This document shows positions 25,899 through 34,989 of a stretch of DNA of 64,000 nucleotides, in pieces. The DNA is from Gammaproteobacteria bacterium (GTDB lineage Bacteria > Pseudomonadota > Gammaproteobacteria > Steroidobacterales > Woeseiaceae): positions 1 to 64,000 of the forward strand of contig JAACFB010000001.1 of NCBI GenBank assembly GCA_009937615.1, read 5' to 3'. The position numbers and the translations under genes are program-made. Within the stretch, counting starts at the first letter, position 1, and each line of letters starts with the position of its first letter. The notes beneath the pieces were generated by a model. It was given only the letters and a program-made list of their open reading frames with translations, was not told the DNA's origin and ran no database searches.

Positions 25899-27854
25899 AT
25901 GAACCTCGACATTGCCCTGGCGATGGTGCTTTTATTCAGCGCGTCCTGCTACCTGGCGCTCGGGTTGCGGCTGATCACAAGCAAGCGCGACGTCGGCACG
26001 GCGCCGATGGGCGCCCTGTTCGTCGTCATTTTCCTCTGGGTGCTCGGCGGCGCCGTCGAATTGTTGTCGACAACTTTTTATGTGTTCTCGATCGGGCGCA
26101 CCGGGCACTTCATCGGCACGGCGCTCCTGCCCGTTGCCGCCTACGTTTGTTTTCGAGAGTACACGGGACGATCAACCTCGATCCATCGCGTTGCGACACT
26201 GCTAATTATTCCGCTGATTTCGGTAACGCTGGCGGCAACGAACGCCTACCACGAGTTCATGTGGTATTTGCCGATCGCCAATCAAATGGGCGAATTCCTG
26301 ACGCGCCCGGAGCGCTGGGGACCGTGGTTTCTGTTCGTGCATGGTCCCTATAGCTATGCCTTGATCACCGCAGCGATGATGGCGCTGATCACGCATAGCT
26401 CGGCCGTTGCGCGTGCGCACCGCCGCGGACTGTTTTTGCTGGTCGCCGCCTGCCTCGGACCGCTAGCCGCGACGGCCGCCTACGACTTTGGATTCGGGCC
26501 CAACACCGTTTCATTCGTGCCGTTCGTTTTCGCGCTGATGCTGCCGCTGTATGGCTGGTTGATCCTCGCAGAGCAGATCGTCGAGTTTTCGCCGCTGGCG
26601 TACGAAACGGTTTTCCAGAATATGCAGGACCCGGTCGTGGTCGTTGACGACCAGGGACGAGTCATCGGTCTGAATCATGGTGCCGAGCATCTGCTCGACA
26701 TATCGGAAACCGCGGCGTTGCTGGAGCCGCTCAAGGCCATCATGGGTGAGGAAGCACCCGAGGTTTTCGAAGCCCTGGAAACCGGGGAGCCACGCAAGCT
26801 GATGACCTCGACGGGGCGCTTCCTGCATGTCCAGGTCTCGCCAATGTCCACGACCCGGGCGTCGATTCGGGATGGAAAGGTGCTGATGTTCCGGGACGTC
26901 AGCGATGTCGAAAAAGCGCAGGCCGAAGTAAGGGCCAATGAAGCGTTGCTGCGCACTCTGATCGACCATTCGGTCAACGGCATCATCCGGCTGCGCGTGC
27001 CGGATAGTGAAGACGCCGATCGCAAGGAGCTGCGGTGCATTTTTGCCAACGCGGCTGCGAGCCGCTTTCTCGGTGTCGATTGCGAAGAGCTTATCGGCAA
27101 AACCGGGCGCGAAATCGCTGCCATCGCGAGTAACGGCATGGAACATGAGGATGCCGAGGAAACCGTGGCCGAGTTCCACAGGGTGACGCTCGTAGGCGGC
27201 AGCATGGATACCGAGATCCTGCACAAGTCCAACAGCTCGACTAAATGGCTGCGTATGATCTGCGAACCGTTTGGCAACGACATTGCAATCACGTTCGTCG
27301 ATATCACGGATGGAAAAGCGAAAGAGCGGCAGATGGAATCCATGGCGCTTTCGGATCCGCTGACGGGCGTACTGAATCGCCGCGGTTTCGAACGGGAAGC
27401 CTCGCAGCGGCTTACCGAGAGCGCCGACGATGCGACCGGTGCACTGCTTTTCATCGACCTGAATGACTTCAAACAAATCAATGATGGCTGCGGACATGAG
27501 ATCGGCGACCAGTTGCTGACTATCGCCGCCAAGCGATTGCGTAAGAGCCTGCGCTCCTGCGACATCATCGGCAGGCCGGGTGGCGATGAATTTGTGGCGC
27601 TGGTTCCGGACGTAACATCGGAAGTGGCCGATGCGCTTGCAAAGCGCCTGGCTAAATCGCTGGAGAAGCCCTATCTGATTGGGGATCAGACGCTCGATTG
27701 TGCCGCCAGCATCGGCCTGGCGCTGTATCCCAAGAACGCGAACACGCTGACCGGCCTGATGCGCGAGGCCGATCAGGCAATGTATCGTGCGAAAGCGCGC
27801 TGCCGTGGCGTGACCAATCTCCACAGCGACGACCTGCTCGAAAAAGCCATGTAA
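25899..27854 (+). CDS. Membrane-bound PAS-GGDEF diguanylate cyclase
   Basis: A 651-residue protein. Residues 1-215 hold about seven membrane helices of the 7TM histidine-kinase N-terminal type. Two PAS-like regions follow (about 225-335, with DPVVVVDDQGRVIGLN, and about 350-470, with HSVNGIIRLRVPD and VDITDGKAKERQ). The GGDEF domain occupies 480-645, with DPLTGVLNRRGFE at its start, the intact active-site GGDEF at 561-565, and an RxxD inhibitory site (RSCD, 552-555) five residues upstream. It therefore should make cyclic di-GMP and be feedback inhibited. No EAL domain is present. It stands alone, with 209 bp upstream containing AT-rich sequence but no clear promoter. Confidence 0.93.
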   Translation: MNLDIALAMVLLFSASCYLALGLRLITSKRDVGTAPMGALFVVIFLWVLGGAVELLSTTFYVFSIGRTGHFIGTALLPVAAYVCFREYTGRSTSIHRVATLLIIPLISVTLAATNAYHEFMWYLPIANQMGEFLTRPERWGPWFLFVHGPYSYALITAAMMALITHSSAVARAHRRGLFLLVAACLGPLAATAAYDFGFGPNTVSFVPFVFALMLPLYGWLILAEQIVEFSPLAYETVFQNMQDPVVVVDDQGRVIGLNHGAEHLLDISETAALLEPLKAIMGEEAPEVFEALETGEPRKLMTSTGRFLHVQVSPMSTTRASIRDGKVLMFRDVSDVEKAQAEVRANEALLRTLIDHSVNGIIRLRVPDSEDADRKELRCIFANAAASRFLGVDCEELIGKTGREIAAIASNGMEHEDAEETVAEFHRVTLVGGSMDTEILHKSNSSTKWLRMICEPFGNDIAITFVDITDGKAKERQMESMALSDPLTGVLNRRGFEREASQRLTESADDATGALLFIDLNDFKQINDGCGHEIGDQLLTIAAKRLRKSLRSCDIIGRPGGDEFVALVPDVTSEVADALAKRLAKSLEKPYLIGDQTLDCAASIGLALYPKNANTLTGLMREADQAMYRAKARCRGVTNLHSDDLLEKAM

Positions 27855-27906
27855 TATAAGCCGGCCCGAAGCGGTCTGGTCTTGTAATACCCCGGAGTAG
27901 GTCCCA

Positions 27907-28602
27907 ATGCTGAAATCAATGCCAGGCCGCGTGGGCCTGAGGCCTTTTGTTATAAGTGCGCTATCGCTCGCAATGACGCTGAGCCTCGTTTGCAGCCTTG
28001 CGATTCAGCGCGGACATGCAGAGGCCGCTGTCGCGGCATCGGCGGAACTGGTCGAGCCCCTGCAGACTGGCCAGAAGGCACCCCGATTCGTGGTCAGGAG
28101 CGTCGATGATGAGCCCTATGCCTTCGAACCACAGGAGCTCGACCGTCCGGTACTCGTCATTACGTTTCGCGGCGGCTGGTGCCCGTACTGCAATATGCAC
28201 CTGTCCGAACTGCACGCGGTCATGCCTGAGATACAGTCGCTGGGATTTGACGTTCTGTTCCTGAGCGGCGACCGGCCGGAGTTGTTGTACGCCAGTCTGA
28301 AGAACGAAACCCAGGAAGATATCGAGGGCCTCGGTTATCGTATCTATTCCGACGCCGATGCGCAGGCAGCGATGGCGTTCGGTATCGCGTTTCGGGTCTC
28401 CGACCGGACCGTCAACCGCCGCCACGAGAAGGGCGAGGATATCCAGGAATCCTCGATGCTCCGCCACGGCATATTGCCGGTTCCTGCCATCTTTGCGATC
28501 GATTCGGACGGCGTCATTGCCTACTCCTTTGTCGAAGCAGACTACAAGGTTCGGCTGCCGGCTGACGAACTGCTCGAAGCGGTTCGGGAGATCGTGCAGT
28601 AG
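27907..28602 (+). CDS. Exported peroxiredoxin-like protein
   Basis: A 231-residue protein. A signal peptide covers about residues 1-38, including SALSLAMTLSLVCSLA. The mature part is an AhpC/TSA thioredoxin-fold domain with VLVITFRGGWCPYCNMHLSEL, where Cys92 and Cys95 form a CxxC. A later LFLSGDRPELL and PVPAIFAIDSDGVIAYSF match peroxiredoxin-like family 2 proteins. It probably reduces peroxides or disulfides in the periplasm. It lies 52 bp after the GGDEF gene, and a 173-bp gap without recognisable features separates it from the next gene. Confidence 0.85.
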   Translation: MLKSMPGRVGLRPFVISALSLAMTLSLVCSLAIQRGHAEAAVAASAELVEPLQTGQKAPRFVVRSVDDEPYAFEPQELDRPVLVITFRGGWCPYCNMHLSELHAVMPEIQSLGFDVLFLSGDRPELLYASLKNETQEDIEGLGYRIYSDADAQAAMAFGIAFRVSDRTVNRRHEKGEDIQESSMLRHGILPVPAIFAIDSDGVIAYSFVEADYKVRLPADELLEAVREIVQ

Positions 28603-28775
28603 GGCTGCCCGTGATGATACGCTTCGCTGATCGTTTGCAGAGGCAGCGGAGATGCCGTTGGTAAAGGCACTTGCGCTGTTCCATGCGGGAATGCGACGCA
28701 GGGTTCGAACTCGGCCTTGACTGATCCTAGAGCTCAGCCCAGCGGTCGTTCGGCCAACGCCAGGAGAAAAAAATC

Positions 28776-30095
28776 ATGAGCGAGCCCGGGCGAAACAGCC
28801 GTTTGATGCGCATTGTTCAGGCGGCAACCAAAATAGAGCCCAACGAACTCGGCGCGACACTACTTTCCTTCCTGTTCGTTTTCGTACTCATGACGGCCTA
28901 CTTCATCATGCGGCCGGTTCGCGACGCGATGGCCAGCGACTGGAGTGATGCAGAGGTCAGCCTGCTTTGGACGATGACATTCTTCTTCAGCGTGATTGCC
29001 GTCAGCCTGTATGGCGGCGCGATTTCCTTTGTGCGGTTCAACCGGCTGGTGCCCGGCGTCTATGGATTCTTTGCGCTATCGTTTTTTCTTTTCTACTTCG
29101 GGTCGACCTTGATCGCCGATCCGGTGCTCGTCGACAAGAGTTTCTATGTCTGGCTTAGCGTATTCAGCTTGTTTCACCTGTCGGTTTTCTGGAGCTTCAT
29201 GTCGGATCTGTTCAACAAGCACCAGGCGCCGCGACTGTTTGGCATCATCGCGACTGGCGCAAGCGTCGGCGCTATCGCCGGTCCGTTGCTGACTGCGGAG
29301 CTCGTCAATCGCATCGGCACCGATATGCTGATGCTCGTATCGGCAACGCTGCTTCTTATTCCGGTGCCGATTATCTTCGTGCTCGATCGACTCAAAATCA
29401 CGGCGCTCGGCAACGCGGATCTTAACGTCGACCTGTCCGCGCAGCAGGCAATAGGCCGGAATCCGTTTGCAGGTTTTTCGCTGTTCCTGAAAAGCCCGTA
29501 CCTGATAGGCATCGGTTGCTTCATATTGCTCTATGTTGCGATCGGTTCATTCGTCTATTTTGAGATCAAGAACCTGTTCGAGGTCTTCACCCGCGCGGAG
29601 CGCGCCCAGCTGCTCGCGTATATCGACTTTGCCGTGAATTTACTGGCAATACTGACGGCGATATTCGTGACAAGTCGAATTGCGACGCGATTCGGCATGG
29701 CGACAACGCTCGCGTTGATTCCCGTACTCATGGCCATCGGAATGCTCGTGCTCGCGCTGTCGCCCGTAGTGGCTGTCGTCGCGGGGCTGCAGGTTGCGCG
29801 ACGGGCCGGCAATTACGCGATCACCCGGCCCGGCCGCGAAATGCTATTCACGGTTGTCGATCGTGAGACTCGCTTCAAGGCGAAGCCGGTTATCGACATC
29901 GTGCTGTACCGTGGCGGGGACATGGTATCGGCCTGGGCATTTACACTGCTGACGACCGTGGTCGGTCTGGGTCTCGGGGGAGTCGCGGCAGTCGGTGCCG
30001 GGATCGCTGCCGTCTGGGCGATTGTTGGCGTTTACCTGGGTCGTAGCTATGCTCGGAGAGCAGCTCGGACCGACTCGAATCTGGCGGAGGAATAA
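28776..30095 (+). CDS. Npt1/Npt2-type (MFS-like) membrane transporter
   Basis: A 439-residue protein with about twelve membrane segments. The N-terminal FLFVFVLMTAYFIMRPVRDAM and the GIIATGASVGAIAGP stretch resemble bacterial proteins annotated as Npt1/Npt2 or ATP/ADP-translocase-like MFS carriers. In free-living proteobacteria the substrate of these carriers is not established; nucleotide exchange should not be assumed. A strong ribosome site (AGGAGAAAA) precedes the ATG. It is the first of four closely packed genes (gaps of 3 and 2 bp, then a 1-bp overlap). Confidence 0.75.
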   Translation: MSEPGRNSRLMRIVQAATKIEPNELGATLLSFLFVFVLMTAYFIMRPVRDAMASDWSDAEVSLLWTMTFFFSVIAVSLYGGAISFVRFNRLVPGVYGFFALSFFLFYFGSTLIADPVLVDKSFYVWLSVFSLFHLSVFWSFMSDLFNKHQAPRLFGIIATGASVGAIAGPLLTAELVNRIGTDMLMLVSATLLLIPVPIIFVLDRLKITALGNADLNVDLSAQQAIGRNPFAGFSLFLKSPYLIGIGCFILLYVAIGSFVYFEIKNLFEVFTRAERAQLLAYIDFAVNLLAILTAIFVTSRIATRFGMATTLALIPVLMAIGMLVLALSPVVAVVAGLQVARRAGNYAITRPGREMLFTVVDRETRFKAKPVIDIVLYRGGDMVSAWAFTLLTTVVGLGLGGVAAVGAGIAAVWAIVGVYLGRSYARRAARTDSNLAEE

Positions 30096-30098
30096 CTC

Positions 30099-30659
30099 AT
30101 GGCACTGAAAAACTCGGCGACTGAATACGGTTCCCTCGCAAAGGTGCTGCACTGGCTGGTGGCAATAGGAATTTTTGCGCTCATCTGGCTGGGGCTGGAG
30201 CAGTCCGGCATGGAACGCGGTCCGGACAGGCAAGCGGTCCGTGACCTGCACGGTTCCATCGCGCTGCTCGTGCTGAGTCTAATGACCTTGCGAGTTGTGT
30301 GGCGCTTGCTGAACGAGGTGCCCGCACACCCTGAGAAATCGCCGGGATGGCAGCGTGCCGCCGCGACACTCGTGCATTGGGGGCTTTACGTTGCTGTATT
30401 CGTGCAGCTCGTTTCGGGTTCACTGGCAGTTGCGACCGGGGGGCGCCCGCTGGCATTTTTCGGATTTTTTTCGATACCGCTGCCCGTCGCCGAGAGTGAC
30501 GATCAGCATGAACTCTGGGAGGAAGTCCATGAGTCCGTCTGGATCATCATCGTTGTCTTGCTTGGTGTGCACGTGCTCGCGGCGCTCTATAACCACTTCG
30601 CGGCGAAAAATGACGTGCTTCGTCGCATGACCGTCGGGGTAAGCAAGAGCGGCGGCTGA
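30099..30659 (+). CDS. Cytochrome b561
   Basis: A 186-residue membrane protein with four transmembrane helices. Candidate heme-binding histidines are present in each expected helix: VLHWLVAIG, RDLHGSIALL, ATLVHWGLYV and LLGVHVLAALYNH. The family transfers electrons between quinone and periplasmic partners (for example superoxide or ascorbate-linked reactions). It begins 3 bp after the Npt-like gene and ends 2 bp before a thiolase gene; no functional link between the three is obvious. Confidence 0.9.
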   Translation: MALKNSATEYGSLAKVLHWLVAIGIFALIWLGLEQSGMERGPDRQAVRDLHGSIALLVLSLMTLRVVWRLLNEVPAHPEKSPGWQRAAATLVHWGLYVAVFVQLVSGSLAVATGGRPLAFFGFFSIPLPVAESDDQHELWEEVHESVWIIIVVLLGVHVLAALYNHFAAKNDVLRRMTVGVSKSGG

Positions 30660-30661
30660 CA

Positions 30662-31867
30662 ATGGCTGAAGCACTCATCTGCGATGCACTGCGAACGCCG
30701 ATTGGCCGTTATGGCGGTGCTCTGTCAGCGGTACGAACCGACGACCTCGGCGCAGTGCCGCTGGCTGCACTGACGCGTCGCAACAGCAACCTTGATCCTG
30801 GCGCGATCGATGACCTCGTATACGGCTGCGCCAACCAGGCGGGTGAGGACAATCGTAATGTCGGCCGCATGTCATCGTTGCTCGCCGGACTACCGGTGAC
30901 CGTAGCGGCCGCGACGGTCAATCGCCTTTGCGGGTCGGGCATGAACGCGGTCGGCAATATTGCCGATGCAATTCAGGCCGGCAGGCTGCAGCTCGGAATC
31001 GCGGGCGGCGTCGAGTCGATGTCGCGGGCACCGTTTGTCATGGGTAAGCAGACGGCCGCTTTCGGCCGCGATGCCGAGATTTTCGACACCACGTTGGGCT
31101 GGCGGTTTGTCAACAGAAAACTCGAGGCCCAGTACGGTATCGACTCGATGGCCGAGACTGCCGAAAATGTTGCTGCCAGCTTCAACATTTCCCGAGAGGA
31201 CCAGGATCGGTTCGCGCTGCAGAGCCAGCTGCGCGCCGAAAAAGCGATCAATGCCGGGATCTTCGACGACGAGATTGTTGCCGTCACGGTGCCGCAGCGG
31301 CGCGGTGATCCGGTTTCGGTCGCTACCGATGAGCATCCCCGTTTCGGGAGCACGCTAGAGGGCCTCGCCAGGCTGCAGCCGATCGTGCGTGCTGGCGGGA
31401 CGATTACGGCAGGGAATGCGTCGGGCATCAACGACGGCGCGTGCGCCCTGTTGTTGGCAACGGAGGCGGCGGCAAAGACGCACGGACTGGAGCCGCTTGC
31501 GCGTGTCATTGCCTGGGCGGTAGCCGGCGTCGAGCCCCGCATCATGGGTATCGGACCGGTGCCTGCGGCCGAAAAGGTTCTCGCTTCCACCGGGATGACG
31601 ATCGAAGAGATGGACGTTGTCGAGCTCAACGAAGCCTTTGCCGCGCAGGGTCTCGCGACGCTCAGGCAGCTTGGCGTCGCCGATGACGCGGAGTTTGTCA
31701 ATCCAAACGGAGGCGCTATAGCGCTCGGTCATCCGCTCGGCATGTCCGGCGCCCGTCTCGTCACGACCGCTGCGTATCAGCTCCGGCGAACCAATGGGCG
31801 GTTCGCGCTCTGTACGATGTGTATCGGTGTGGGGCAGGGAATCGCAATGATCATCGAACGGGTCTGA
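30662..31867 (+). CDS. Acyl-CoA thiolase (acetyl-CoA or 3-oxoadipyl-CoA type)
   Basis: A 401-residue type II thiolase. The acyl-binding Cys90 is in VNRLCGSGMNAVG, the His in NGGAIALGHPLGMSGAR, and the second Cys in LCTMCIGVGQGIAMI. Residues such as DLVYGCANQAGEDNRNVGRM are typical of the PcaF/3-oxoadipyl-CoA thiolase subgroup, so an aromatic-degradation role is possible, but no other pca or paa genes are here and acetyl-CoA C-acetyltransferase is equally likely. Part of the 28776-32451 gene string; it overlaps the nitroreductase start by one base. Confidence 0.93.
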   Translation: MAEALICDALRTPIGRYGGALSAVRTDDLGAVPLAALTRRNSNLDPGAIDDLVYGCANQAGEDNRNVGRMSSLLAGLPVTVAAATVNRLCGSGMNAVGNIADAIQAGRLQLGIAGGVESMSRAPFVMGKQTAAFGRDAEIFDTTLGWRFVNRKLEAQYGIDSMAETAENVAASFNISREDQDRFALQSQLRAEKAINAGIFDDEIVAVTVPQRRGDPVSVATDEHPRFGSTLEGLARLQPIVRAGGTITAGNASGINDGACALLLATEAAAKTHGLEPLARVIAWAVAGVEPRIMGIGPVPAAEKVLASTGMTIEEMDVVELNEAFAAQGLATLRQLGVADDAEFVNPNGGAIALGHPLGMSGARLVTTAAYQLRRTNGRFALCTMCIGVGQGIAMIIERV

Positions 31868-32451
31868 TGAAAAAACGCGGACCCAGTTTCGAGACGCAGG
31901 CGATTCGTGATTTCGGCGAGGTGCTGCGCGGCCGCCGGACAATCAACCTGTACCTGGCGACGCCGGTACCGGAGGAACTGGTTAGCAGCGCGATCGAGGC
32001 GGCGACCTGGGCACCCAATCATCACGTCACGGAGCCGTGGAGGTTCTACCTGCTTGGCAAGACCACGATCGCGTCCTGTGTCGAACTCGTCCGCGACATC
32101 GTCACAAAGAAGAAAGATGCCCGGGCCGGCGAGTTCAAGGCAAAAAACTGGGCTGAAAAACCAGGTTGGCTGGTCGTTACCTGCCAGAAGTCGGACGACG
32201 AGGTTCGGCAACGAGAGGATTACGCGGCCTGCAGTGCCGCAGTGCAGAACCTGATGTTATACCTGTGGAAAGCCGGCGTCGGTTCCAAGTGGACCACGGG
32301 CGACATCACTCGCGAAGACAGGTTTTTCGACATCGTCGGTATCGACGCCGACCGTGAGACTGTCGTCGGACTGATCTGGTACGGCTACCCCAAGTTAACG
32401 CCGGCGCAATCTCGAAAGCCGCTCGACGAGGTGATGACAAAGCTGCCGTAG
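31867..32451 (+). CDS. Nitroreductase-family FMN oxidoreductase
   Basis: A 194-residue nitroreductase-fold protein. Family marks are RGRRTINLYL near the N-terminus (FMN phosphate contact), ATWAPNHHVTEPWRFYL, the region AACSAAVQNLMLYLWKAGVGSKW and a C-terminal GLIWYGYPK. It probably acts as a homodimer with bound FMN, reducing nitro compounds, quinones or unsaturated substrates. The ATG at 31867 overlaps the thiolase stop (TGATG). It faces the MFS gene across a 16-bp gap with no clear terminator. Confidence 0.9.
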   Translation: MKKRGPSFETQAIRDFGEVLRGRRTINLYLATPVPEELVSSAIEAATWAPNHHVTEPWRFYLLGKTTIASCVELVRDIVTKKKDARAGEFKAKNWAEKPGWLVVTCQKSDDEVRQREDYAACSAAVQNLMLYLWKAGVGSKWTTGDITREDRFFDIVGIDADRETVVGLIWYGYPKLTPAQSRKPLDEVMTKLP

Positions 32452-32467
32452 CTACTCGTTCCGGCCG

Positions 32468-33697
32468 TCAATCGCGGGCTAATTCATCCGGGTGATGCAC
32501 GACAGGACCGGGCGCGATTAGCGGTCGTGCCAGGAACACGCAGAACACGGCCGCACCCACTGCGCCGATGATCAGCACCGCGTTTCGCACTGAGCCGTTG
32601 TAAATGGCCGCGCCAAGCAGGGCCCCGGTCGCACCGGCGACGTTCTGCAAGGTGCCGATGATCGACGACGCGACGCCGGCAATTTTCGGCAGCGGATCGA
32701 GCGCGAGCACGGTCGCATTCGGCATCGTGATAGCGATCGTAAACATGAACAGGCAAACGCTGCCCCACAGCCATCCGAAAGACGCGCCGTCCAGCCACGC
32801 GACAGCGAGTAGCTGCGCCGAGCTGATACCCATCAGGGTTGCGCCCAGGGCAACCAGCTGCAGGCTGTCCAAGTGTGACACGAGCAGGCGATTGATCAGC
32901 GCGCCGGCGAGTATCGAGACCCCGGCGGCAGCGAAGATCAGGCCATAGGAGGTAATAGAGAATCCGTAGATTTCGACGGTCAGGGCCGCCGATATCGCGA
33001 TGATCGACATATAGCCGGCGGGGGGCAGCACGATGAGCAGCAAGCCGTAGATGCTCTGCCGGTGCGAAAAAAATTCGACGACACTGGAGTGCAGCTGACG
33101 CACCGGGTGCTCATTGTTGTTCGGGACATGCGTTTCGTAAAGATTGAAGCGTATCGCCGTGAGAATTATCACGCCCAAAACAGCGATCGTGATGAACGGC
33201 GCGTGCCAACCCCATTCAGCGACAAGCAGCGCACCGATACTTGGCGCAATGACCGGCGCCGTCGTCAACAACATCGTCATCAGCGACATCAGGCGGGCGG
33301 CCTCCTTACCGTGGGCGATGTCCCTGACGATCGCCCGCGACAAGACGATAGCCGCAGCCGCCCCAAACCCCTGCACGAATCGTGCAGCGAGCATCAGCTC
33401 GATGGTCTCTGCTACCGCGGCCGCCAGAGCCGCGAGAGTGAACAGGCCGACTCCGGCGTATAGCACGGGCAGGCGGCCGACGCGATCGGACATCAGGCCC
33501 GCAGGAATCTGGCCGAATGCCATCCCGGCCATGAAAATGCCGACGATCTGCTGGCCTGTCGACAGGCTGGTCGCCAACGCTTCGACCATCTCGGGCACGG
33601 CCGGCAGGCTCAGGTCCACGGTAATCGCGGCCATAGCCGTAAGCAGTCCGAGCGTTATGACGAAGCTCGGCTTGCGGGCGGATGTACGGGATTTCAC
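32468..33697 (-). CDS. Bcr/CflA-family MFS transporter
   Basis: A 409-residue major facilitator with about twelve helices. MAFGQIPAGLMSDRVGRLPVLY is the family's loop 2-3 signature (G-xx-DR-GRRP type), and FVQGFGAAAAIVLSRAIVRD is typical of the drug-resistance (Bcr/CflA) branch. The ATG overlaps the hutI stop by 4 bp (ATGA), so it is translated with imidazolonepropionase. Efflux of toxic compounds is the usual role, but its position raises the possibility that it moves histidine, urocanate or another pathway compound. Substrate unproven. Confidence 0.88.
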   Translation of the reverse strand: MKSRTSARKPSFVITLGLLTAMAAITVDLSLPAVPEMVEALATSLSTGQQIVGIFMAGMAFGQIPAGLMSDRVGRLPVLYAGVGLFTLAALAAAVAETIELMLAARFVQGFGAAAAIVLSRAIVRDIAHGKEAARLMSLMTMLLTTAPVIAPSIGALLVAEWGWHAPFITIAVLGVIILTAIRFNLYETHVPNNNEHPVRQLHSSVVEFFSHRQSIYGLLLIVLPPAGYMSIIAISAALTVEIYGFSITSYGLIFAAAGVSILAGALINRLLVSHLDSLQLVALGATLMGISSAQLLAVAWLDGASFGWLWGSVCLFMFTIAITMPNATVLALDPLPKIAGVASSIIGTLQNVAGATGALLGAAIYNGSVRNAVLIIGAVGAAVFCVFLARPLIAPGPVVHHPDELARD

Positions 33698-34923
33698 GAC
33701 CCGGTCAGGCTGAAATCGCGGCCGGCGACAAGCAAACCCGACAATGGGCTGGATCCGAGCCAGTAACTCAGGTCACGCGGGTGGCCGACATTCCAGACGG
33801 CGAGGTCGGCGCGCTTACCGATTTCAAGCGTGCCGCGATCGGCGTCGAGGTCCAGTGCGCGCGCTGCTTCTCGCGTCGTGCCGGCAAGGCATTCTTCCGG
33901 CGTCAGTCCGAAAAGCCGGCTCGCGAGCGCCATCGCCTCGCACAGCGACGTGAGCGGAGAGGTGCCCGGATTGCAATCGGTTGCGACCGCCATTGGCACG
34001 CTGTTTTCGCGCAATCCGGCAACCGGCGGGCGCTGGGTTTCGTTGAGCGTCAGGAATGCGCCCGGCAGCAGCACGGCGACGGTGCCGGCCTCAGCCATTG
34101 CCTCGACGCCGGCGCTCGATGTGTACTCGAGGTGGTCTGCGGACAGTGCGGAAAACGCCGCGGCCAGCGCTGCGCCGCCGCCGTCGCTGAGCTGGTCTGC
34201 ATGCAGTTTGACGGGTAAGCCCAGGGAACGGGCGCGTTCGAATACGCGCTCGATCTGTTTCGAATCGAAGGCGATCGATTCGCAATACGCGTCGACGGCG
34301 TCCGCGAGCTGTCTCTCGGCGACGGCCGGCAGTAGTTTTTCGCAGATGAGCTCCACGTAGGCATCCGGATCGTCACTAAATTCGGGGGCCACGGCATGAG
34401 CCGCCAGCAGTGTCGTGCGAACGGTCAGGCCCGAGTCGCGGCCCAGGCGGCGTGCAACCTCGAGCATCCTGATTTCAGTATCGACGTCGAGACCGTAGCC
34501 TGACTTGATTTCGACCGTCGCCGCGCCGTGTCCGGCGAGCGTCTTCAGGCGCGGCATTGCGGACTCGAACAATTCGTCGGCACTGGCTGCGCGGGTCGCC
34601 CGCACGGTTGCGAGGATGCCGCCGCCCGCCATGGCGATCTGCTCGTAGCTGACGCCCTGCAGGCGCTGCTCGTACTCGGCTCCGCGATCGCCGCCGAAAA
34701 CGACGTGCGTGTGGCAGTCGATCAGCGCGGGCGTGACCCAGCGGTCGCCCAGGGAGCGGGTGACATCGGCCCTGCCGGGTGGCAGTTCCGACCCTGGGCC
34801 CACCCAGTCCAACAGGCCATCGCGAATCGCGATCGCGCCGCGCTCGATCGTGCCGAAATCGGGCAGGCCGCGGCTCATGGTCGCGATGCGCGCATCGGTC
34901 AACAGCAGGTCCCAATTGTTCAT
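33694..34923 (-). CDS. hutI: Imidazolonepropionase
   Basis: A 409-residue zinc amidohydrolase that opens 4-imidazolone-5-propionate to N-formimino-glutamate. It has WVTPALIDCHTHVVFGGDRG (metal HxH), MAGGGILATVRATR, KLHADQLSDGGG, ALSADHLEYTS and AVATDCNPGTSPL. The start at 34923 gives the standard N-terminus (MNNWDLLLTDARIATM). It runs opposite to the rest of the hut genes, with a HutC-like palindrome in the gap, and is followed in the same transcript by an MFS gene. Confidence 0.95.
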   Translation of the reverse strand: MNNWDLLLTDARIATMSRGLPDFGTIERGAIAIRDGLLDWVGPGSELPPGRADVTRSLGDRWVTPALIDCHTHVVFGGDRGAEYEQRLQGVSYEQIAMAGGGILATVRATRAASADELFESAMPRLKTLAGHGAATVEIKSGYGLDVDTEIRMLEVARRLGRDSGLTVRTTLLAAHAVAPEFSDDPDAYVELICEKLLPAVAERQLADAVDAYCESIAFDSKQIERVFERARSLGLPVKLHADQLSDGGGAALAAAFSALSADHLEYTSSAGVEAMAEAGTVAVLLPGAFLTLNETQRPPVAGLRENSVPMAVATDCNPGTSPLTSLCEAMALASRLFGLTPEECLAGTTREAARALDLDADRGTLEIGKRADLAVWNVGHPRDLSYWLGSSPLSGLLVAGRDFSLTGS

Positions 34924-34965
34924 TGATTGCTCCGCACAGGCATTCGACGGTATCATGGAGCATCC

Positions 34966-34975
34966 TGTATATACA
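34966..34975. promoter_or_regulatory. Probable HutC operator between hutI and hutF
   Basis: TGTATATACA is a perfect 10-bp palindrome, matching the core of known HutC sites (TGTATxTACA). It lies 42 nt from the hutI ATG and 14 nt from the hutF TTG, so repressor binding could shut both arms. hutC itself is the second gene of the right arm. The flanks are not symmetric. Confidence 0.7.
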
Positions 34976-34989
34976 ACTTGGTTGAACCG

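Noticed and set aside
26511-27824. A 437-codon open frame antisense to the GGDEF gene
   Set aside because: Shadow of a well-supported protein; no ribosome site or family features.
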